From Bradyrhizobium lablabi (GTDB lineage Bacteria; Pseudomonadota; Alphaproteobacteria; Rhizobiales; Xanthobacteraceae): 64,000 bases of DNA. The notes below the pieces were generated by a model, which saw nothing but the letters and a program-made list of their open reading frames with translations, had not been told where the DNA came from and made no database searches. The DNA lies in the NCBI RefSeq assembly GCF_018129385.1, contig NZ_JAFCLN010000004.1:1-64000 (forward strand), read 5' to 3'. Shown here in pieces: positions 43,905-52,650 of this stretch. A program made the position numbers and the translations under genes. The stretch's first letter is position 1, and each line of letters begins with the position of its first letter.

Positions 43905-44450
43905 AACTACCTCAAGCACATTGCTCCGTCGGGCAAATCAGTCAAAGCTGTCCAGCCCTCGCTGCAAAAATATTTCGCTTGCTAATTCTGAAAGTCAGAA
44001 ATATAAGATCACCGTCTCATCCCCGAGGAGGGGCGTCGGCCGTCGTCACTGAACGTTGGGATGAGATGCGGTGGACGCTTCTGTTCGGCAGGTGACTGAG
44101 CAGGAACGTACGGTCAAGTCGTGTGGTTCTGACGCCGCGATGCTGGCGTCAAGTTCCTGAGAAGCTGACGCTTTTCAGGGATGACGGTGACAACAAGCCC
44201 GCTCCGCCGGGAAGAGCACGAAGTAAGCCGTAAAGCCATTGCGCAGGGGATGTCGGAGTGTTCTCCGCTCACCTGTATGCTCGTGTGCGCCCTTTTTTGC
44301 TTGCGCATACGGCACACGAGACCGCGGGTGCAGCGCGCACCCGGCATTCCCTGCGCCCTCTGTTTTGGAGGGAAGGCGAAATTTGCAGAACTCGGGCGAA
44401 ACGCGCCGCGAGAACGAAAAACTGCGTTTGATGCCCGAGCCGCTTCCACA
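43905..44450. repeat. degenerate long bradyrhizobial spacer repeat
   Basis: About 0.5 kb that I recognise as a composite repeat common in bradyrhizobial genomes: 'cgtcgggcaaatcagtcaaagctgtccag', 'aaaaatatttcgctt', 'gatgcggtggacgc', 'gtgtggttctgacgccgcgatgctggcgtcaagtt', 'gtaagccgtaaagccattgcgcaggg', 'ctcacctgtatgctcgtgtgcgc', 'gagaccgcgggtgcagcgcgcaccc'. Open frames across it (for example 44114-44671 on the minus strand) are often annotated as hypothetical proteins but are repeat by-products. 43872-44609 contains no gene I can support. Confidence 0.6.
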
Positions 44451-44462
44451 CACTCACTCGTC

Positions 44463-44575
44463 GTCACCCGCGCAGGCGGGTGACCCAGTATTCCAGAGGC
44501 AGCAGTGATGAAACCGAGAAGCCGCGGCGTACTGGATTCCCCGCATGCGCGGGGAATGACGGCCGTTGCTGGTGA
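44463..44575. repeat. intergenic palindromic repeat, family F
   Basis: 'cgtcacccgcgcaggcgggtgacccagta' and 'ggattccccgcatgcgcggggaatgacgg': two hairpins typical of a repeat often found in alphaproteobacterial spacers. It lies just past the 3' end of the GGDEF-EAL gene. Confidence 0.65.
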
Positions 44576-44609
44576 TGGATCGATGCCCGCTTGGACAACA
44601 GCATGCGCC

Positions 44610-46550
44610 TCACGCCGCCGATACGTCCCTGCCCCGCTCCCGCAGCATTCGCCTGATTTCCGCCGCGGCAACCGCCGGGCTGAACAGAAAACCCTGCATC
44701 TCCGTGCAGCCGAGTTCGCGCAGCATCTCGCGCTGCCACTCCTGCTCGACGCCTTCCGCCGTCGTCGTCATGTTGCTGGCGGCGGCGATGTTCACCACCG
44801 ACTGGACGATCGCCGAAGACGCACCCTCCTCCGCGATGCCCTTGATGAAAGAACGGTCGATCTTGATCTTGTCGAACGGGAACCGTTGCAGATAGCTCAG
44901 CGAGGAATAGCCGGTGCCGAAATCGTCGAGCGCGATGCGCACGCCCAGCGCGCGCAACTGATGCAGCGTTGCCAGCGCCACTTCGTCATCGCGCATCAGC
45001 ACCGCTTCGGTGATCTCGAGCTCGAGCCGCGACGGCGCAAGCCCGGAAGCCGCCAGCGCGCCTGCCACGTTGAGCGCCAGCGTCTGGCTCCTGAACTGTA
45101 TCGGCGAGACGTTGACCGCGATGCGGACGTGCCCCGGCCACTTGGCCGCTTCCATGCATGCGGTATCGAGCACGAATTGGCCGAGCTCGTTGATCAGGCC
45201 GGTTTCCTCGGCAACCGGGATGAAATCCGCCGGCGATATCATGCCGCGCTGGGGATGGCGCCAGCGCAGCAGCGCCTCGCAGCCGCCGATGCCGCCGTCA
45301 CGCAGGTTGACGATCGGCTGATAGTTGATTTCGAAGCCGCCATCGGTGATCGCCCGGCGCAATTCCATCTCCAGCATGCGCCGCGCCTTGGCGCGCGCGT
45401 CCATGCCGGGCTCGAAGAACCGGTAGGTCCGGCGGCCGTCCCCCTTCGCGCCGTAGAGCGCAAGGTCGGCATTCTTCAGGAGCTGATCCGGATTGACGCT
45501 GCCGTCGGAGGCCACCGCAACGCCGATGCTGGCATCCGTCGTGATCAAATGACCGGTGCATTCGATCGGCTGGCGGATCGCGGCATGGATGGCTTCCACC
45601 AGGCGCGTGGTTTCCAGCTCGCTTTCGGCCGCCGCCTGTATCACGGCGAATTCGTCGCCGCCGAGACGCGCCGCAACATCAGCTTCGCCGAGACAAAGCC
45701 GCAGGCGCTCGGCCACGGCTTTCAGCAGTTCGTCGCCCACGGCATGGCCGAGCGCGTCGTTGACGCCCTTGAACTCGTCGATGTCGATATAGAGCACGGC
45801 CAGCCGCTTTCCGGGCCGGATTGCCCGCAGCGCCTGCTCGAGCTTTTCACGGAACAGCACGCGGTTCGGCAGGTCGGTCAGCGCGTCGTAATGCGCCAGA
45901 TGCGCGATGCGTTGCTCGGCGCGCGTGCGGTCGGTGATGTCCTCGATGGTGGCGACCCAGCCGCCTCCCTTCAGCGGCTGGTTGACGATCTCGATCGCGC
46001 GGCCTCCCGGCGCTTCCGTGAGCTGGCGGGTTGCCTTGCCGAGCGACACGCTGCGAATGATGGCGGCGCAGAAGACCTCGACGTCGCCGTCGAACGAACC
46101 GGTTTCCTGGCGGTGCGCGATCAGCCGCTGCATGGTGCAGCCCGGCTTGGCGACATCCGGCGACAGCCCGAACATGTCGAGATATTGCTGATTGCAAATG
46201 ACGATGCGCGCCGAGGCATCGTACACGACGAGGCCTTGCGGGATGTTGTTGACGGCCGTGTGCAGATGCCGGCGTTCGGCGGCCAGCGTCCGGTTGAATC
46301 TCTCATTGCGCCTGAGCAGCAGGCCGATCACCAGCATAAAGATGGCGACAGCCGAAAGCAGTTCGGCTTCGCGCGAACTCCACGTTTCCAGCCCAACGAA
46401 GAAGAGGATGACGGTCGCCGCGGCAAGACCGCAAAGATAAGGCCACCGCGGCATCCCCGGAGCGGCGGCAGAATCCGCCGCGCCGGCGTGCCCATCGCGA
46501 GCGCCGCGCGATAACCGATCGAAATTTATGCGGAACCTGCTCATGCCCAT
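44610..46550 (-). CDS. membrane-anchored PAS-GGDEF-EAL protein (c-di-GMP turnover)
   Basis: About 646 aa from the ATG at 46550 (46544 and 46565 are alternatives). Two N-terminal membrane helices (about 36-55 and 63-81) are followed by a PAS domain (about 95-205: LHTAVNNIPQGLVVYDASAR), a GGDEF domain with intact RLGGDEF (297-301) and an EAL domain with intact CEALLRW (425-427) and DDFGTGYSSLSYLQRFP. Both the diguanylate cyclase and phosphodiesterase motifs look catalytically competent, so it could make or degrade cyclic di-GMP in response to a redox or ligand signal. It is divergent from the HerA-like gene. Confidence 0.92.
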   Translation of the reverse strand: MGMSRFRINFDRLSRGARDGHAGAADSAAAPGMPRWPYLCGLAAATVILFFVGLETWSSREAELLSAVAIFMLVIGLLLRRNERFNRTLAAERRHLHTAVNNIPQGLVVYDASARIVICNQQYLDMFGLSPDVAKPGCTMQRLIAHRQETGSFDGDVEVFCAAIIRSVSLGKATRQLTEAPGGRAIEIVNQPLKGGGWVATIEDITDRTRAEQRIAHLAHYDALTDLPNRVLFREKLEQALRAIRPGKRLAVLYIDIDEFKGVNDALGHAVGDELLKAVAERLRLCLGEADVAARLGGDEFAVIQAAAESELETTRLVEAIHAAIRQPIECTGHLITTDASIGVAVASDGSVNPDQLLKNADLALYGAKGDGRRTYRFFEPGMDARAKARRMLEMELRRAITDGGFEINYQPIVNLRDGGIGGCEALLRWRHPQRGMISPADFIPVAEETGLINELGQFVLDTACMEAAKWPGHVRIAVNVSPIQFRSQTLALNVAGALAASGLAPSRLELEITEAVLMRDDEVALATLHQLRALGVRIALDDFGTGYSSLSYLQRFPFDKIKIDRSFIKGIAEEGASSAIVQSVVNIAAASNMTTTAEGVEQEWQREMLRELGCTEMQGFLFSPAVAAAEIRRMLRERGRDVSAA

Positions 46551-46905
46551 CCCGATTCCCGGCATGCTTGCGCGATACAAGTGGAAGTGGCGTTACGACT
46601 TTGAGTTAGCGTTGCGTAAATGGATACCGGCACCGAGTGCGAAACATCTTCCGCATCAGATGCAACGCCGGCGCTTGGCTCCTTGGTAAACGAAGCGTTA
46701 AGCGAACAGCCCCACGGCACCGGCGCATTGGGGCAGGAACGGCGGGATTCGCCGCGATTTCGGTAGACTGCCGCAACTGCCCGACAAAAACCTAACGGAA
46801 AGGACCGGATTTGAGAAAACCACGACCTTTCGGATTTAACCGTTTGTCCAGCCGCGCTCGGGATAATGGCGCCGAGCAATCTCTGACCACATCGGGTTCA
46901 ACGCC
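46551..46905. other. 355-bp divergent spacer, no gene seen
   Basis: Upstream region of both the GGDEF-EAL gene (minus) and the HerA-like gene (plus). It must hold both promoters, but I see no clear palindrome, repeat or open frame with coding character. Confidence 0.5.
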
Positions 46906-48693
46906 GTGACATCCTTTGGACGTGTAATTTCCGTGCGCGGTTCGCTTGCCCGGGTCGGGCTTCTGGCGACAGGCCAGATGCCGATGTCGGAAGTGCGGGC
47001 CACGGTCGGCCGCTTCATCAGCATCCGCTGCGCCAATTCGACCATCATTGCGATGATCACTGACGTCACGAGCCAGGATCTGCCGAGCTCCGACAATTAT
47101 ATTGCGAGCGCCGGTGTCGATCTTCTCGGTGAGATCCTCGGCGGCGACCGCCCAAAATTCCAGCGCGGCGTGACGCATTATCCGACCATCGGCGACACCG
47201 TCGAGCTCATCACCAACCAGGAACTGCGCACGGTCTACGCGCCGAGCGGCTCCGACCAGATCAATGTCGGCACCCTGCAGCAGGACCGCACGGTCACCGC
47301 CTATGTCGACGTCGAGGAAATGCTATCCAAGCACTTCGCCGTGCTCGGCTCGACCGGCGTCGGCAAGTCGACCGGCGTGTCGCTGCTGCTCAACGAGATC
47401 CTGAAGGTGCGGCCGAACCTTCGCGTCTTCCTGCTCGACGTGCACAACGAGTATGGCCGCTGCTTCGGCGAACGTTCGCAGGTGCTCAACCCGCGTAACC
47501 TGAAGCTGCCGTTCTGGCTGTTCAATTTCGAGGAAATCGTCGACGTGCTGTTCGCCGGCCGTCCGGGCGTCGCCGAAGAGCTCGACATCCTTGCCGAAGT
47601 CATCCCGATGGCGAAGGCGATCTACACACAATATCAGAACACCGACCGCATCGGCCTCAAGCGCGTCGATCCGAAAAACGTCGGCTACACCGTCGACACG
47701 CCGGTCCCGTACCGTCTGGTCGATCTGATCTCGCTGATCGATGAACGGATGGGCAAGCTGGAAAACCGCTCGTCCCGCATCATCTATCACAAGCTGATCT
47801 CGCGCATCGAGGCGGTGCGTAACGACCCGCGCTACGCGTTCATGTTCGACGGCGCGAATGTCGGCGGCGACACCATGGCGGAAGTGATCAGCCATCTGTT
47901 CCGCCTGCCCGCCAACGGCCGGCCGATGACCATCATGCAGCTCGCGGGCTTCCCCGCCGAGGTCGTCGATTCCGTTGTGTCGGTGCTGTGCCGCATGGCG
48001 TTCGATTTCGGGCTGTGGAGCGATGGCGTCTCGCCGCTGCTGTTCGTCTGCGAGGAAGCGCACCGCTATGCCTCCGCCGACCGCAATATCGGCTTCGGCC
48101 CGACCCGCAAGGCGATCTCGCGCATCGCCAAGGAAGGCCGCAAATACGGTGTCTATCTCGGCCTCATCACCCAGCGCCCGGCCGAGCTCGATGCCACCAT
48201 CATCTCCCAGTGCAATACGCTGTTCTCGATGCGCCTTGCCAACGACCGCGACCAGGCGCTGTTGCGCTCGGCGGTCTCGGACGCCGCGGCCAACCTGTTG
48301 TCCTTCGTGCCCTCGCTCGGCACCCGCGAGGTGCTGGCGTTCGGCGAAGGCGTCGCGCTGCCGACGCGCCTGCGCTTCAAGGAAGTGCCGGTGCATCAAC
48401 TGCCGCGCAGCGAGGCGACGATTGCCACCGTGACCTCGCAGAGTGCCGGCCACGACATGCACTTCGTCAGCGCGGTGCTCGAGCGCTGGCGCGGCGCCAC
48501 ATCGAGCCGCGATGTACCCAATGATCCGATGATCAACGAGCGTCCGGCCGCGCGTTCCTTCGAGCCGCGCCCCGAGCCGCGTTCGTTCGAGCCGAGTCCG
48601 CTTGGGCAGCGCAGCGTGGAAGCGCCGATGCTACAGCCCTCGATGGGACTCGATCCCGACCGATTCTCGCTCTTGAAGAAGCCGCTGCGCTAG
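46906..48693 (+). CDS. HerA-like DUF87 ATPase (DNA translocase/helicase family)
   Basis: 595 aa from GTG 46906. An N-terminal HAS-barrel-like beta region (about 1-110) precedes an FtsK/HerA ATPase domain with Walker A GSTGVGKST (148-156), Walker B LLFVCEEAHRY (near 380), and GVYLGLITQRPAELDATIISQCNTLFSMRL with the conserved arginine-rich sensor region. The last 60 residues are a low-complexity tail with repeated SFEPRPEPRSFEPS. HerA hexamers move DNA and work with NurA in archaea; no NurA or SIR2 partner is encoded nearby, so the bacterial role is open. Confidence 0.88.
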   Translation: MTSFGRVISVRGSLARVGLLATGQMPMSEVRATVGRFISIRCANSTIIAMITDVTSQDLPSSDNYIASAGVDLLGEILGGDRPKFQRGVTHYPTIGDTVELITNQELRTVYAPSGSDQINVGTLQQDRTVTAYVDVEEMLSKHFAVLGSTGVGKSTGVSLLLNEILKVRPNLRVFLLDVHNEYGRCFGERSQVLNPRNLKLPFWLFNFEEIVDVLFAGRPGVAEELDILAEVIPMAKAIYTQYQNTDRIGLKRVDPKNVGYTVDTPVPYRLVDLISLIDERMGKLENRSSRIIYHKLISRIEAVRNDPRYAFMFDGANVGGDTMAEVISHLFRLPANGRPMTIMQLAGFPAEVVDSVVSVLCRMAFDFGLWSDGVSPLLFVCEEAHRYASADRNIGFGPTRKAISRIAKEGRKYGVYLGLITQRPAELDATIISQCNTLFSMRLANDRDQALLRSAVSDAAANLLSFVPSLGTREVLAFGEGVALPTRLRFKEVPVHQLPRSEATIATVTSQSAGHDMHFVSAVLERWRGATSSRDVPNDPMINERPAARSFEPRPEPRSFEPSPLGQRSVEAPMLQPSMGLDPDRFSLLKKPLR

Positions 48694-48748
48694 CTTGCGT
48701 TGACCGCCTCCTCGGTTAAGGTCCCGCCCAACCACAGGGACCTTGATC

Positions 48749-49324
48749 ATGACGCAACCGAAACGCTTCGCGCCGCCGCCAATCGACAAGCTGCCGGAGG
48801 ACATCCGTACCCGCATTCTGGCCGTGCAGGAAAAGTCCGGCTTCGTGCCAAACGTGTTCCTCTCGCTCGCTTACCGTCCGGACGAGTTCCGCGCCTTCTT
48901 CGCCTATCACGACGCGCTGATGGAGAAGGACGGCGGGCTGACCAAGGCCGAGCGCGAGATGATCGTGGTGGCGACCAGCGCCGCCAACCAGTGCCAGTAT
49001 TGCGTGATCGCCCACGGCGCGATCCTGCGCATCCGCGCCAAAAACCCGCTGATCGCGGATCAGATCGCGGTCAACTACCGCAAGGCCGACATCACCGCTC
49101 GCGAGCGCGCGATGCTCGACTTCGCGATGAAGGTCAGCCGTTCGGCGGAGGAGGTCTCGGAAGACGACTTCGCCGCGCTCGCCGCCCACGGCTTCAGTGA
49201 TGACGATGCCTGGGACATCGCGACCATCTCGGCCTTTTTCGCACTCTCTAACCGCATGGCCAACGTCACCGCGATGCGGCCGAACGACGAATTTTATCTG
49301 ATGGGCCGCCTGCCGAAGGCCTGA
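48749..49324 (+). CDS. peroxidase-related enzyme, carboxymuconolactone decarboxylase/AhpD-like
   Basis: 191 aa from the ATG at 48749 (AGGGA upstream; TTG at 48743 is an alternative). All-helical CMD/AhpD fold with the redox motif CQYCVIAHG (CxxC plus following His) and SLAYRPDEFRAFFAYHDALM in front, as in the TIGR01926-type 'uncharacterised peroxidase-related' family. It likely reduces a peroxide or relays electrons through the Cys pair in the cytoplasm. It ends 20 bp from the convergent ParB-like gene. Confidence 0.88.
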   Translation: MTQPKRFAPPPIDKLPEDIRTRILAVQEKSGFVPNVFLSLAYRPDEFRAFFAYHDALMEKDGGLTKAEREMIVVATSAANQCQYCVIAHGAILRIRAKNPLIADQIAVNYRKADITARERAMLDFAMKVSRSAEEVSEDDFAALAAHGFSDDDAWDIATISAFFALSNRMANVTAMRPNDEFYLMGRLPKA

Positions 49325-49344
49325 GCTGAAGAAACCGATCTGGC

Positions 49345-49971
49345 TCAATCGTCCGTCGCCGGACCGCACCAGCCCGGCAGATAGACGGCGTCGTGGCTCT
49401 TCACCAGCGCAAGGCCCTTCTCAATGGCCTTGTCAAAATCGTCCACCACGCCCTTGCGAGCGATGCGGCGGCGCAAAAAATCGGCCCACAGGAATTCGCT
49501 GAACGGGGTGGTGTCCTTGGCAAAGCCGCCGGCCCGGCGCAACTCGCCGGCAAGGCTGCGGAACGGATCGTCCTTCAGGCCTTCGATGGTCTTCGGGATA
49601 TCGCGAAAATGCCGCCGCTCGCCCTTGGCGTCGTAGGGATAGACCCAGCGCTTGTTGTCCATCACGCCCCAGAACGCCTCGCGGTCGACCATGGTGAGGT
49701 CCGCGATTACCGTGACGAGGATGTCCTTGACGCCCTCATCGTGCAGTGCACGCGCAAGATGATGATGGTCGACGACGTAATGCCGCTCGTCCGGCCCGAG
49801 CACGACCGGGATCATGTGCTTGCCGAGCAGCTCGGCGCGCTTCTTGTCGGACTTGTGCTCGCGCCACCGCCTGCGCTTCTCCTTCACCTCGCGCATCCCG
49901 ACCGTCATCTGGGTCGGACGCAGGGAAAGGATCGGGATCGGCTTTAACAGCGGCTCGCGCGTATTGGCCAT
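49345..49971 (-). CDS. ParB-like superfamily protein (ParBc_2 type)
   Basis: 208 aa from the ATG at 49971; the frame reaches 50058 but with no better start. The ParB-like core includes LSLRPTQMTVGMREVKEK, HMIPVVLGPDERHYVVDHHHLARAL and VTVIADLTMVDREAFWGVM. This is the group of 'putative ParB-like nuclease' proteins, which lack the helix-turn-helix of chromosomal ParB. The DHHHLARAL segment stands where ParB has its nucleotide-contacting GxRR. Function unknown; not a chromosome-partition gene on this evidence, and no parA is adjacent. Confidence 0.8.
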   Translation of the reverse strand: MANTREPLLKPIPILSLRPTQMTVGMREVKEKRRRWREHKSDKKRAELLGKHMIPVVLGPDERHYVVDHHHLARALHDEGVKDILVTVIADLTMVDREAFWGVMDNKRWVYPYDAKGERRHFRDIPKTIEGLKDDPFRSLAGELRRAGGFAKDTTPFSEFLWADFLRRRIARKGVVDDFDKAIEKGLALVKSHDAVYLPGWCGPATDD

Positions 49972-50130
49972 GGCTTTGGCTCCAGCCTTCAAGACGGGTT
50001 CCATTATGTCATGGCGATGCGGGCCCTCAAAACACAGGCCCGTCAACATCGGAGCCATGCCAAACTTGTGCGTGTGTCGAATGCCTGGGACGTGCTACAT
50101 AGAGTCCCACAACGCGTCGGACTGACCACA

Positions 50131-50460
50131 GTGAAAACCCAGCGGCCGATCAGTACGGATGACGAGCACGTCGTGCTCAAATTCCGGCCGCGTACCTCGG
50201 CGCATCCTCCGGGCGGTGCGCCGCAGCAAGACGTCAAACGGGAGGCCAAAGACCTCTCGCGCTATGAGCGGACACGGGACGAGCCCGACGATTTCCGCCA
50301 CCGCATGCTCGCCAATCTCGCCGCCTTTGCGTTCACCGTGGCGCTGACCGCGATCGGCATCTGGCTTGCCATGAGCATCGCCGAACTGCGCAAGAATCAG
50401 GATTGCGTGCTGATGGGCCGGCGTGACTGCGCCCAGATATCGTCGATCCCGCGCAGCTAG
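50131..50460 (+). CDS. small hypothetical membrane protein
   Basis: 109 aa from GTG 50131; the frame is open from 50011 but upstream codons overlap the promoter side of the divergent parB-like gene. Polar N-terminal half ([18 protein letters not shown], then [15 protein letters not shown]), one membrane helix ([20 protein letters not shown]), and a short Cys-containing tail ([16 protein letters not shown]). I recognise no domain, but such 100-aa single-helix proteins are recurrent in Bradyrhizobium. Start uncertain; no ribosome site stands out. Confidence 0.55.
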   Translation: MKTQRPISTDDEHVVLKFRPRTSAHPPGGAPQQDVKREAKDLSRYERTRDEPDDFRHRMLANLAAFAFTVALTAIGIWLAMSIAELRKNQDCVLMGRRDCAQISSIPRS

Positions 50461-50654
50461 CATTTTCCCCATGGCGGGCCGTTTTTCAGCCCGCAATCCC
50501 CCCTCCAACGGCCCGGCCAAGCTCCATTGAACTAAGGGCGTCGCTCCGATATACGGGCACTCGACTCCGGCTGAGGGAATGGGGGCATTCCGGGGCCACG
50601 CGCCCGCGATTCCCACGCCGCACCCGCAATTATCTCCAATGTATCAAAGGCTTA

Positions 50655-50957
50655 ATGATGTCCTCGACCTTCGATCAGATCGCCAACATTATCGCCGAGA
50701 CCTGCGACATCCCGCGCGACACGATCAAGCCGGAGAGCCACGCCATCGACGATCTGGGCATCGACAGCCTTGACTTCCTCGACATCGCGTTTGCAATCGA
50801 CAAGGCCTTCGGCATCAAGATGCCGCTGGAAAAATGGACCCAGGAAGTCAACGACGGCAAGGCCACGACCGAGCAGTACTTCGTGCTCAAGAACCTCGCC
50901 GATCGGATCGACGAGCTGGTCGCCGCCAAGAACGCAGGTACGGGCACGGGCTCGTAA
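50655..50957 (+). CDS. acpXL: acyl carrier protein AcpXL
   Basis: 100 aa with the 4'-phosphopantetheine attachment motif LGIDSLDF (Ser38). It is longer and less acidic than housekeeping AcpP and matches AcpXL by length and by its gene cluster: it is followed by a FabZ-like dehydratase, two ketosynthases and a lipid A acyltransferase. AcpXL carries the 27-hydroxyoctacosanoic (or similar very long) acyl chain that is attached to rhizobial lipid A. Start at ATG 50655 or 50658, with AAAGG just upstream. First gene of the operon. Confidence 0.9.
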   Translation: MMSSTFDQIANIIAETCDIPRDTIKPESHAIDDLGIDSLDFLDIAFAIDKAFGIKMPLEKWTQEVNDGKATTEQYFVLKNLADRIDELVAAKNAGTGTGS

Positions 50958-50966
50958 TCGCCCGCC

Positions 50967-51437
50967 ATGCAGCTTGATTACTTCCGACTGATCGACCGCG
51001 TCGTCGCCCTCGACCTCGAGGCCAGGACGATTGTGGTCGAAGCCCATGTTCCCGAAAAGCACACCATCTTCGAGGGCCACTTCCCCGGCTTCCCGATCAT
51101 GCCCGGAGTCCTGCTCACGGAGTCCATGGCGCAGAGTTCCGGCTGGCTGATTCTCGGCGTGCTGAAGTTCGAACGCATGCCGTTCCTCGCTATCATCAAG
51201 GAAGCCAAGATGCGCGGCTTTGTCAGCCCCGGCCAGGTGCTAACGCTGGAAGCGAAGCTCGAACACGAAGGTTCGGGCTTTGCAGTCACCAAGGTAAAGG
51301 GGCGCGTGGGCAAGGACCTGAAATGCAGCGCTGAATTGACCTTCGGCCTTTCCCCCTTCCCCGATCCCGCCTTCCGCGTGCACATGGATGCGGTGGCCAA
51401 TCAGATCGGCTTTCCGCTACAGGCGATCGCGCCATGA
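50967..51437 (+). CDS. FabZ-type 3-hydroxyacyl-ACP dehydratase (VLCFA cluster)
   Basis: 156 aa hot-dog fold. The catalytic His38 is in GHFPGFPIMPGVL and the catalytic Glu52 in LTESMAQSSGW. It dehydrates 3-hydroxyacyl-AcpXL during elongation of the very long lipid A chain. It starts 9 bp after acpXL and overlaps the next ketosynthase gene by 4 bp. Confidence 0.9.
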   Translation: MQLDYFRLIDRVVALDLEARTIVVEAHVPEKHTIFEGHFPGFPIMPGVLLTESMAQSSGWLILGVLKFERMPFLAIIKEAKMRGFVSPGQVLTLEAKLEHEGSGFAVTKVKGRVGKDLKCSAELTFGLSPFPDPAFRVHMDAVANQIGFPLQAIAP

Positions 51438-52627
51438 GCGAACGCAAGGAAGTCTGGATCACCGGCATCGGCATCCTGTCCTCGCTCGGCGAGGGACTCG
51501 ATGCGCATTGGGACGCGCTCAACGCCAAACGCGTCAATATCGACGACAAGCGCTTTGCACCCTACATCGTGCATCCGCTCGCGCCGGTCAGCTTTGACGC
51601 CCAGATTCCGAAAAAGGGCGACCAGCGCCAGATGGAAGCCTGGCAGCGCATCGGCACCTATGCCGCCGGCCTTGCGCTCGATTCAGCGGGAGTTAAAGGC
51701 AACCAGGAAATTCTCGGCCGCATGGACATGATCGTCGCCGCCGGCGGCGGCGAGCGCGACATTCCCGTCGATATGGCGATCCTCAACGGCTACCTGAGGG
51801 AGAATTCCGGCCCGGTCTTCCTCAACGAAAGACTGATGAACGATCTGCGGCCGACGCTGTTTCTGGCGCAGCTCTCGAACCTGCTCGCCGGCAATATCGC
51901 CATCGTCCATGGCGTGTCCGGAACGTCGCGCACCTTCATGGGCGAGGAGGCGTCCGGCATCGACGCCGCCGGGATTGCGCTTGCGCGCATCGAGTCCGGC
52001 CAGAGCGACATCGCGCTGATCGGCGCCGCCCAGAACGGCGAGCGCTCCGACCTGCTGATCCTGTTCGAATTCGGCGATTTCAACCTGACTGGCGGATACG
52101 CGCCGGTGTGGGCGCGAGACAAGGACCGTGACGGCTTCGCGCTCGGTTCCGCCGGCGTATTCCTGGTGATGGAATCAAGGGAGCATGCCGAGGCGCGCGG
52201 TGCAAAACCCTTTGCAAAGCTGAGCAACGTGGTATCCGATCTCGCGCAACGCAAACAGCCGGGCGCGGTGACAAAGTCGCTGGAAGCGCTGTGGCCGAAG
52301 CTCGGCGTTTCCGCTGAAAATGGCGCCCTCATCACCGGCGCAACCGGCGTTCACCGCGTGACGTCGGAAGAAAAGGCCTTCCTCCAGCAGCATCCCGGTC
52401 TTGCCGTCCGTTCGACCGGTACGATCTTCGGCCATACGATCGAAGCCCAGTTCCCGCTCGGCCTTGCGCTCGCGGCACTTTCGATCTCGCGCGGCGCGCT
52501 GTTCCCGCCCAACGATCCCACTGGATTCGAGGTTGAAAAGACCGATGCGCCGACCCAGATTGTCGTCGTAGGGGCCGGCCACTGGCAGGGCGAAGGCATG
52601 GCGCTGGTCGAGGCGGTCAAGCAGTAA
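51434..52627 (+). CDS. beta-ketoacyl-ACP synthase homologue without active-site cysteine (FabF2XL, chain-length-factor-like)
   Basis: 397 aa of the thiolase/ketosynthase fold. The whole protein contains no cysteine. The nucleophile position, TACASG in its neighbour, reads VSGTSRTFMG here (around 161-170). The first catalytic His (NAHGT) is also missing: the segment reads ITGATGVHRV near 300. The second is kept (FGHTIEA, His334). It therefore cannot work as a normal ketosynthase. By analogy with KS-beta/chain length factors of type II polyketide systems it probably pairs with the complete enzyme encoded next and shapes the chain-length pocket. Confidence 0.88.
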   Translation: MSERKEVWITGIGILSSLGEGLDAHWDALNAKRVNIDDKRFAPYIVHPLAPVSFDAQIPKKGDQRQMEAWQRIGTYAAGLALDSAGVKGNQEILGRMDMIVAAGGGERDIPVDMAILNGYLRENSGPVFLNERLMNDLRPTLFLAQLSNLLAGNIAIVHGVSGTSRTFMGEEASGIDAAGIALARIESGQSDIALIGAAQNGERSDLLILFEFGDFNLTGGYAPVWARDKDRDGFALGSAGVFLVMESREHAEARGAKPFAKLSNVVSDLAQRKQPGAVTKSLEALWPKLGVSAENGALITGATGVHRVTSEEKAFLQQHPGLAVRSTGTIFGHTIEAQFPLGLALAALSISRGALFPPNDPTGFEVEKTDAPTQIVVVGAGHWQGEGMALVEAVKQ

Positions 52628-52650
52628 CGTCTGATATCGACGGGGGGATC

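Noticed and set aside
44114-44671. 185-aa open frame on the minus strand
   Set aside because: It lies inside the spacer repeats and matches their translation; no start signal or domain.
44505-46514. 669-aa open frame on the plus strand
   Set aside because: Antisense shadow of the GGDEF-EAL gene, whose protein has intact catalytic motifs.
49345-49971. Chromosome partition gene parB
   Set aside because: It lacks the helix-turn-helix and a neighbouring parA, and belongs to the ParB-like group of unknown role.
50474-50494. GCGGGC...GCCCGC hairpin as a terminator before acpXL
   Set aside because: Only 6 bp of stem and no T-run after it; the T's are in the loop.
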